The notes under the pieces: model-generated
What the model was told of the DNA's origin: nothing
The model's input: the letters and a program-made list of their open reading frames with translations, nothing else
The model's database searches: none
Assembly: GCA_910587765.1 (NCBI GenBank)
Contig: CAJUNR010000016.1
Location: 25,928-89,927, forward strand
DNA from: an uncultured Lachnospiraceae bacterium
GTDB lineage: Bacteria > Bacillota > Clostridia > Lachnospirales > Lachnospiraceae
Reading direction: 5' to 3'
Length of the DNA: 64,000 nt
Position numbers and translations under genes: made by a program
Shown: positions 58,432 through 64,000 of the stretch, in pieces
Layout of the letters: the number at the start of each line of letters is the position of its first letter
How positions within the stretch are numbered: position 1 is the first letter of the stretch

Positions 58432-61400
58432 TCAGCAAATTTTATATTCTGAAATCCACCATTCTTTTTCATCAGTTTCAATCCATTCACCGTCAACCTT
58501 TTTCATCTTTGGCTTTCGATATTGATGCTCTACTTTCACAATATCTCCACGCCGGATGGGATTATCCTTATATATTTTCTTACTTACCTTTACAGGAATG
58601 GTGTTGCCGTTTGCTAATGCATATAATTTGATTCGTGGTGAATAATCAACATTCAAATCTAATACAACGCAGTAACCAGCATACTTTTTATCAACAATAT
58701 CTACATATCCCAAATGCTCTATTTGATATGCAATTTTTATTTTTAACGGTGTTTTCTTGTTTGGAATTATATTTTTAATCAATTCTTTTATTAATATCAC
58801 ACTGTCTAATCCACTGAACATTTTTGGTGTTTCTTTTTGAGAACATAACCTTAAAAGATCGAAATCCAACCTATCTTCTAATGCTTTATCCTTTTTTATC
58901 TGCTTTTTGCCATAGTAAGTTGAAAACAAGTTGTTACACATAAGTAAATATGTAATGTCACCAAACTCTTCAAAAAAATCCAACTTAATTAAAATATCTA
59001 ATTTTCTACTATCAATCTTCAATTCCGTAATTCTCACAAGAAGGTCTATGAAAGTGTTAAAAATCTCATCTTTAATAGAAAACAAATTATTGGCAGCTTC
59101 TTCATTCAAAAATTTTACAGATGCTACACCTTTATATATACCATTTTCATCACATGAATATTGAGCAGTAGAGTGTCTGAACTTTATACTGTGAATGGTT
59201 ATTCCAAGTTGCTTTGCTAATTCTGTACCTAGCTTGATGTCATCTTCGTTATTTGCATTATTTAAATATGCCGTTATAAATTCTTTTGGGTAATGATATC
59301 TAAGATAGGCACACATATAACCAATCATGGAGTAGCCTGTAGAGTGGTTATAGCCAAACTGATAATTTGAACTATCTTCAATAATTCTCAGGAACTCTTT
59401 TGCTTCCTGTTCTGCGATTTCTCTTGGCTTATCAGATTTATTACAGTATCCTTCTAATATGCTTGGAAGTGCTGCTTCTAACCTATCTCTTTGCTTTCGT
59501 CCAATGGCTCGTCTTATATTATCTGCATCTGATCCGCTCAATCCACAAATATTTGTCAAAAATTTAATGGTATCCTCCTGGAATACCAGAAATCCATTAT
59601 TTGCACTTAGCAAATCATCAATCAGTTCTGAAGGATTTTTATTACTCTGTCGTTCAAGCAACCTGTCTCTATAACTCTCACCTGATGGTCTTATAGATGC
59701 GTTTACAAGAGATAAGTCGTTGACACACTGGCATACAAACCGTTTCATAGAATCATATGCAAATTTACTTTCAAACTGAAATACGCCTACTGGACTATCC
59801 GCTATATGATTCCATACATCATTATCGAGCCAATCTATGGTATGTGCTTTCGGATATGGAATGTTTGCAAGTTCACAGCAGTCTTTAATAATTTCAATAT
59901 TCTTTAATCCAAGAAGGTCGTACTTTACAAGTGATACTTCATGAATTTCCTCCATGTTAATACTAAGTATCCGCTTACCATCTTTTGTCCAAAATGTTCC
60001 GTAATTATCAGGAAGTGTTACTGGACTTACAATAATTCCAGCCGGATGCATTGACTGCGATATTGCTGTTCCTACTAATCCATCAAAGTAATAAAACAAA
60101 TCTTTATACTTCACTTCTTTTAACTCTGTTAAAAGTTTTTCATTATACTTTATTTGCTTTTCACATTCTTCTTTCTCTTTTACAAGTTTCTCATTATTTT
60201 CATAACAATCAACGGATTCTATCTTTTTGATTTTCTCTGCATTACTACTGATGGCATCCGTATATTCAGAGTAGTATTCCTTTATTTCCTTCACTTCATA
60301 TAATGGAATACTTAATGCTCGTCCAATTTCATCAATCGTTCCTTTATCAGAAATCGTTCCTATTGCCAATACATATGCTGTTTTGTCTTCTCCAAACTTC
60401 TCAATAATATGTTCATACACTAAATGTCTCTGGGAAGGCGCAATATCCAAGTCTATATCGCCAATTTCTTTTCTATCCTCATTAGCAAATCTTGAAAATA
60501 CCGTATCCCACACCACAGGATCAACATCTGTAATATCAGTCAAGTATGCTATCGTAGAACCACCGACAGAACCTCTACAAAAACCAATAGGAATATCGTT
60601 CTCCCAACACCAACAAGTCAATTCGGACATAAAAAGCATAAATCCAATCATACCAATCTTTTTGAAAACCCTTAGTTCTTCTTTGATGTTTTCTTCATAT
60701 CTTGGATCTGATTTAATAATTCCTTTATCCAATTTTTCATGATACATTCTGTATATACGTTCTATAAATACTTCTTCCTCATTTTCATATAAAATTGGAT
60801 ATTTAAAAGCTGTATCTAATTCATAATCGGTAACGGAATCAGCCATTCGATTCGTATTTTCTATTGCATCGAGCACAACATCCATTGGTAGGGAATTTTG
60901 TTGCCTGAACATTTCAACAAGTTCGTCATATGATTTATATGTAAGGTCAAATTCATCTTCGTTTGAGAATTCAATGTGCTTTGCTTTTTGCAAAATACTT
61001 CTGCACTCAGCTTTATATTGATTTATGCTATGTGTATCAGTTCCGGCAATCAGAGGTTTACCATATTTTTTTGATGCTTCATATAGCATTTTGTTGTATT
61101 TAATCTGGTCTAATGATTTAACATGTGGCTGAATCTCATAGTAGTCATAAGTCTGGAGAAGTTTATCATATATTTCTTTAGCATTTTCTTCTGTATGCTT
61201 TAAAACTTTAATCTCTTCTGTATACATTTTACTGACTTCTTCTTTAATAAAGTTATCCAGATTACCATATGTAATAGGCGACTGATTGCTATCCCATCCT
61301 TTAAACCTTTCAATAACTTCTTGGCGATATTCTTCACTAGATAATAACTCTTTCTTTTCCTTTTTTATCTCGTCAAGTCTTTCATATACTTCATTTATAG

Positions 61401-61836
61401 AACTTGGATATCGACTTAATGGAGATGCAAGACAGGCAGAAATTTTTATTACATTATCTGAAATTGCAAAAAACTCATCAAATGTTATCCTAGGCTTATA
61501 ATACATATGATCTTCTCTTGTGGATTTATCAATAAGAAGATTGATTTCTTTCACACCTTCAAAATTCTTTGCTATCAGAATCGTATGGTAATTATCTCTA
61601 ACTTTCTCATCTAATGAAGATGTAAGATATATTTCAACACCATGCAAATATTTAAGACCTTTGCTATTGGCATACATTTTCTTTTCTATGTTATTATAGA
61701 TATTTCCATGTTCTGTAAAACATATGGCAGTCTGACCCAATTCAACCGCCCTGTCAACATATAATTTATAGTTCGTACAACTATCCAGAAGTGAATCTTC
61801 TGTATGTAAGTGATATACTGTGTAATTCTTTTCTAT
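58432..61836 (-). CDS. C-family DNA polymerase (PolIII alpha) with PHP domain, AUA start
   Basis: From the AUA at 61836 the protein has 1134 residues. The PHP domain opens TVYHLHTEDSLLDSCTNYKL (His9, His11), then FTEHGN (42-44), GVEIYL, KISACLAS and GTDTHS, so its metal ligands look complete and could proofread. The polymerase palm has FCRGSVGGSTIAYL and GDIDLDIAP with catalytic Asps, VKYDLLGLKN and SGSDADNIRRAIGRKQ. The C-terminus has an OB-like region (NPIRRGDIVKVEHQYRKP). The first TTG (61740) would cut off the HLH motif. AGGGGGGTGAT overlaps the upstream stop. Confidence 0.93.
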   Translation of the reverse strand: MEKNYTVYHLHTEDSLLDSCTNYKLYVDRAVELGQTAICFTEHGNIYNNIEKKMYANSKGLKYLHGVEIYLTSSLDEKVRDNYHTILIAKNFEGVKEINLLIDKSTREDHMYYKPRITFDEFFAISDNVIKISACLASPLSRYPSSINEVYERLDEIKKEKKELLSSEEYRQEVIERFKGWDSNQSPITYGNLDNFIKEEVSKMYTEEIKVLKHTEENAKEIYDKLLQTYDYYEIQPHVKSLDQIKYNKMLYEASKKYGKPLIAGTDTHSINQYKAECRSILQKAKHIEFSNEDEFDLTYKSYDELVEMFRQQNSLPMDVVLDAIENTNRMADSVTDYELDTAFKYPILYENEEEVFIERIYRMYHEKLDKGIIKSDPRYEENIKEELRVFKKIGMIGFMLFMSELTCWCWENDIPIGFCRGSVGGSTIAYLTDITDVDPVVWDTVFSRFANEDRKEIGDIDLDIAPSQRHLVYEHIIEKFGEDKTAYVLAIGTISDKGTIDEIGRALSIPLYEVKEIKEYYSEYTDAISSNAEKIKKIESVDCYENNEKLVKEKEECEKQIKYNEKLLTELKEVKYKDLFYYFDGLVGTAISQSMHPAGIIVSPVTLPDNYGTFWTKDGKRILSINMEEIHEVSLVKYDLLGLKNIEIIKDCCELANIPYPKAHTIDWLDNDVWNHIADSPVGVFQFESKFAYDSMKRFVCQCVNDLSLVNASIRPSGESYRDRLLERQSNKNPSELIDDLLSANNGFLVFQEDTIKFLTNICGLSGSDADNIRRAIGRKQRDRLEAALPSILEGYCNKSDKPREIAEQEAKEFLRIIEDSSNYQFGYNHSTGYSMIGYMCAYLRYHYPKEFITAYLNNANNEDDIKLGTELAKQLGITIHSIKFRHSTAQYSCDENGIYKGVASVKFLNEEAANNLFSIKDEIFNTFIDLLVRITELKIDSRKLDILIKLDFFEEFGDITYLLMCNNLFSTYYGKKQIKKDKALEDRLDFDLLRLCSQKETPKMFSGLDSVILIKELIKNIIPNKKTPLKIKIAYQIEHLGYVDIVDKKYAGYCVVLDLNVDYSPRIKLYALANGNTIPVKVSKKIYKDNPIRRGDIVKVEHQYRKPKMKKVDGEWIETDEKEWWISEYKIC

Positions 61837-61850
61837 GAAATCACCCCCCT
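61834..61850 (-). promoter_or_regulatory. Ribosome site and AUA start of the DNA polymerase gene
   Basis: On the minus strand TAGGGGGGTGAT is followed by TTC and the AUA at 61836-61834. The TAG is the stop of the upstream nuclease gene. No ATG, GTG or TTG is in frame before 61740. The spacing matches that of AUG in the DUF4062 gene. Confidence 0.7.
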
Positions 61851-62634
61851 ATGGCTTATATTCACACGCATTATTTCTTTGACCACAGAGATAGTGGCAA
61901 TAATAATAGTCTGGATTTGGAAGCCATAATACTTCATTCTCAATTAAATCAAGTGTATCTTTTGCCCATTGAATCGCTTCATCAAATTCTTCTTGTTTCC
62001 ATGGAATCTCAATCCATTTTTGGTCTTTGAACATATTCCATTTTAGTTTTGACACACTTCCATACTCTTTGATGATAGATATCGAGTATAAATAAAGCTG
62101 CCGTTTGAACTCAAGGAAATGTTGCTGATCCGATTTACTTATGTTACCGTTTTTCAGAATCTTAATACTGGCTGATTTATGGTCTATAATAACTATCTCA
62201 TTTGTATCTTTATCCTTTATAAGTAAATCAATATATCCAACAAAATCTTTATCACCAATCTTGAAATTCACTTCTTTTTCAACTCCCAATATTTCATACT
62301 TCTCTAAATACAAATCTATATTGTTTAGATATTCAATCCCCTTATCATAATACGATTGTCTGATGTCTACATACTTGTTTGGCGGTGCATCATGAGGAAT
62401 ACACTCATTAAAGTGTTCTTCATAATACTGATTCAAGTCAAACAAGGATAATTCGCCTTTTGCATACTTCTCAAGAATTGTATGTATAAGTGATCCATAT
62501 TCTCCAAAAAATCCATTCTCTGATTTATTGCACTCTAAATAGTGCAAACGCCATTCATACGGACAATTATAATATGAGTTCAATCGTGAAAAACTCCACG
62601 TCATTGTATCTAATAAAAAGTCTAATTCGTCCAT
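61849..62634 (-). CDS. Cas4/RecB-like PD-(D/E)XK nuclease with Cys cluster
   Basis: The 261-residue protein has the nuclease core GSLIHTILEKYAKGE near 45 (His), DFVGYIDLLIKD near 125 (Asp) and IVIIDHKSAS near 140 (Asp-x-Lys). One Cys near the start (YYNCPYEW) and three near the end (YYCHYLCGQRNNACEY) match the 4Fe-4S nuclease pattern of Cas4/AddB. AGAGGAAAACG precedes the ATG. Between polymerase and helicase genes, it likely resects DNA ends during phage replication or recombination. Confidence 0.88.
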   Translation of the reverse strand: MDELDFLLDTMTWSFSRLNSYYNCPYEWRLHYLECNKSENGFFGEYGSLIHTILEKYAKGELSLFDLNQYYEEHFNECIPHDAPPNKYVDIRQSYYDKGIEYLNNIDLYLEKYEILGVEKEVNFKIGDKDFVGYIDLLIKDKDTNEIVIIDHKSASIKILKNGNISKSDQQHFLEFKRQLYLYSISIIKEYGSVSKLKWNMFKDQKWIEIPWKQEEFDEAIQWAKDTLDLIENEVLWLPNPDYYYCHYLCGQRNNACEYKP

Positions 62635-62645
62635 TCGTTTTCCTC

Positions 62646-64000
62646 TTATTTATCAGGAAATATTTCTTCCTGTAATCTATCTACATAGGGAAGTTTATTG
62701 GTATATACTCTATCATCCCATGCAAATTTAGCGTCATACTCTGCATAATCCGTGTAGAATCTTCTGGATGTTAAGTCATACCACAACCCCATTTGAAAAT
62801 CTGCTTTACCAAGTAATCTATCTTTTATAACTGTTAAAACCACATCATACTTATTCCATTTTGCTTTCGGATCGCCTTTTTCTTTCTTTGAAACTCTCCT
62901 AAGACCTATTGACCTCATTGCAAGATTGATAATGTTTGATGTTCCAGAAATGTCGTACATCTCAATATCAGAATTTGTATCCTGCGTTTTTCTTGGATGA
63001 GCAATCAGAACTACAGCAACATTGAATTTTGCAGCAAACTTAATAAGTGCATTTATAAGATTGGTCTGAGCTGTATTCTTATCACTTTCTGCGCAATGCA
63101 AATCAATCATCATCAAATTATCCAACACAATAAGTTTGCATCCAAACTTTCTAACACACTCTTCTGCCGATTTCAGTACAGAGTCAACATCGTTTGATTC
63201 ATCATCTCTGTATATCAATAACTTTTTATTGTAGAAGGACTGCATTTTCTTTTGTACATTTTGTGGAACTATGTAATATTTTCTTCCATCCTTAGTAGTT
63301 CTCTCTTCCATATTTCTTCTTCCAGCAATAATGGTGTTAAACCAGTTTGCACTCATTCTCTCAGGCATTTCTTTCGAGAATAAAAACACGGGACTTCCAC
63401 TATCTATTGTCATTGCAATAGTCTGATCAATAATACTCGTCTTTCCGCTCCCTGGTCTTCCAGAAAGAACCGTTAAAGTACCATAAAATATCTTTAGTAG
63501 TTCATTATCTAACGGCTTTATTCCAGTTTTTACACCTTCCATTTGAGATATATCAAGTTCTTCTATATCTGAGTAATCAACCACACTTTTTACTGGAACA
63601 TCTTTTGCATCAGAAATGAGTTGCATTACATAATCTGAACCGCCTACCTGTAAACAATCATTTATATCATTTAATGTAACTCTCCTACCATTGTCCTTTT
63701 CAAAATAATTAGGTGTAGCAATATACTTTGTTCGCCAAGTGCCAAGACGATAAATACATTCCTTCCTCATTTTGATACCAGCTTCATCGTTATCTGACCA
63801 TATAATGATTGAATCAAACAGATTTAACCAATCCCAATTTTCCTCAATCCAGTGAAGATTTCCTGCGCCAAGCGGAACACTAACAGCATTCAAATATCCT
63901 GCCTCTATCGCACTGGCGCAGTCTGTTTCTCCTTCTGTGATAAGCAAAGGTTTTGAAGTATTTACTCTGTTCATATTGAAAAGCAAAGAAGATGTATCTG
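62646..64000 (-). CDS. Primase-helicase (Toprim plus DnaB domain), N-terminus outside window
   Basis: The visible 451 residues begin in a Toprim domain (PLLITEGETDCASAIEAGY, IIIWSDNDEAGIKMR with the acidic DxD), followed by a linker and a RecA-like DnaB helicase domain. There Walker A is LSGRPGSGKTSIIDQ near residue 190 of this part, FLFSKEMPERM follows, and LIVLDNLMMIDL is Walker B. The layout resembles T7 gp4/Twinkle. An N-terminal zinc or archaeo-primase-type domain may lie beyond the edge. It starts the visible replisome train. Confidence 0.92.
   Translation of the reverse strand, partial: DTSSLLFNMNRVNTSKPLLITEGETDCASAIEAGYLNAVSVPLGAGNLHWIEENWDWLNLFDSIIIWSDNDEAGIKMRKECIYRLGTWRTKYIATPNYFEKDNGRRVTLNDINDCLQVGGSDYVMQLISDAKDVPVKSVVDYSDIEELDISQMEGVKTGIKPLDNELLKIFYGTLTVLSGRPGSGKTSIIDQTIAMTIDSGSPVFLFSKEMPERMSANWFNTIIAGRRNMEERTTKDGRKYYIVPQNVQKKMQSFYNKKLLIYRDDESNDVDSVLKSAEECVRKFGCKLIVLDNLMMIDLHCAESDKNTAQTNLINALIKFAAKFNVAVVLIAHPRKTQDTNSDIEMYDISGTSNIINLAMRSIGLRRVSKKEKGDPKAKWNKYDVVLTVIKDRLLGKADFQMGLWYDLTSRRFYTDYAEYDAKFAWDDRVYTNKLPYVDRLQEEIFPDK

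Noticed and set aside
1..64000. CRISPR array
   Set aside because: No set of regularly spaced identical repeats was seen; the dispersed repeats are few, irregular and far apart.

Overview
The window comes from a spore-forming Clostridia genome, most likely a Lachnospiraceae-type gut anaerobe. The signs are SpoIIM and SpoVB-like proteins, ferredoxin-dependent oxoacid metabolism, a Ptb/Buk pair, a Dct TRAP system and Firmicutes-type promoters and ribosome binding sites. It splits sharply in two: a GC-rich host chromosome from 1 to about 46,430, and an AT-rich prophage (or closely related integrative element) from about 46,430 to the right edge, where it continues out of view.

Host part, left to right. 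(1) The glycolytic genes gapA-pgk-tpiA (minus strand) and a PHP-type phosphatase. (2) An Fe-S/tRNA-thiolation operon, iscR-iscS-nifU-mnmA. (3) A SpoVB-like flippase and a DAHP synthase, separated by a large palindromic repeat. (4) Two long catabolic operons flanking a ROK regulator. Operon A (19,208 to 10,646) has Dabb, PEP-hydrolase-like barrel, TRAP transporter, two ThuA-like proteins, aldo/keto reductase, cupin and Tm-1-like protein. Operon B (27,958 to 20,774) has FAH hydrolase, MDR dehydrogenase, P-loop protein, four-subunit 2-oxoacid:ferredoxin oxidoreductase, butyrate-type kinase and phosphotransacylase. The same 24-bp palindrome lies at the promoters of A and B, so I infer one ROK-controlled pathway: acid uptake, oxidation/hydrolysis, then acyl-CoA to acyl-phosphate to ATP.

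(5) From 28,234 to 41,534 are two complete Nik/Opp-type ABC importers, two SAM methyltransferases and a LysR regulator. They are read from four promoters that share a 20-bp box fused to the -35 element with identical spacing. This looks like one regulon, probably for metal or metallophore uptake. (6) An RNA-repair pair (HD-Pnk and RNA ligase), a XerD-like recombinase with altered catalytic residues, SpoIIM and ProC.

Prophage part. The integrase and a Tn916-type excisionase lie at the host junction. Next come dUTPase, small unknown genes, anaerobic ribonucleotide reductase (NrdDG), a nucleoside deoxyribosyltransferase-like protein, a guanylate kinase-like protein, ThyX, an HPr-like protein and a SleB-like hydrolase. 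A replisome follows: ERCC4 nuclease, C-family DNA polymerase with PHP domain, Cas4/RecB-like nuclease and a Toprim/DnaB primase-helicase cut by the window edge. Everything is on the minus strand except one plus-strand DUF4062 gene with its own promoter and terminator, a moron-like cassette and possible defence gene.

The most unusual signal is in the prophage. At least three genes (DNA polymerase, ERCC4 nuclease, deoxyribosyltransferase-like) appear to start at AUA codons. Each AUA sits 3-5 nt after a GGTGAT Shine-Dalgarno element, where AUG sits in other genes, and conserved N-terminal residues are lost if translation starts at the first AUG/GUG/UUG.
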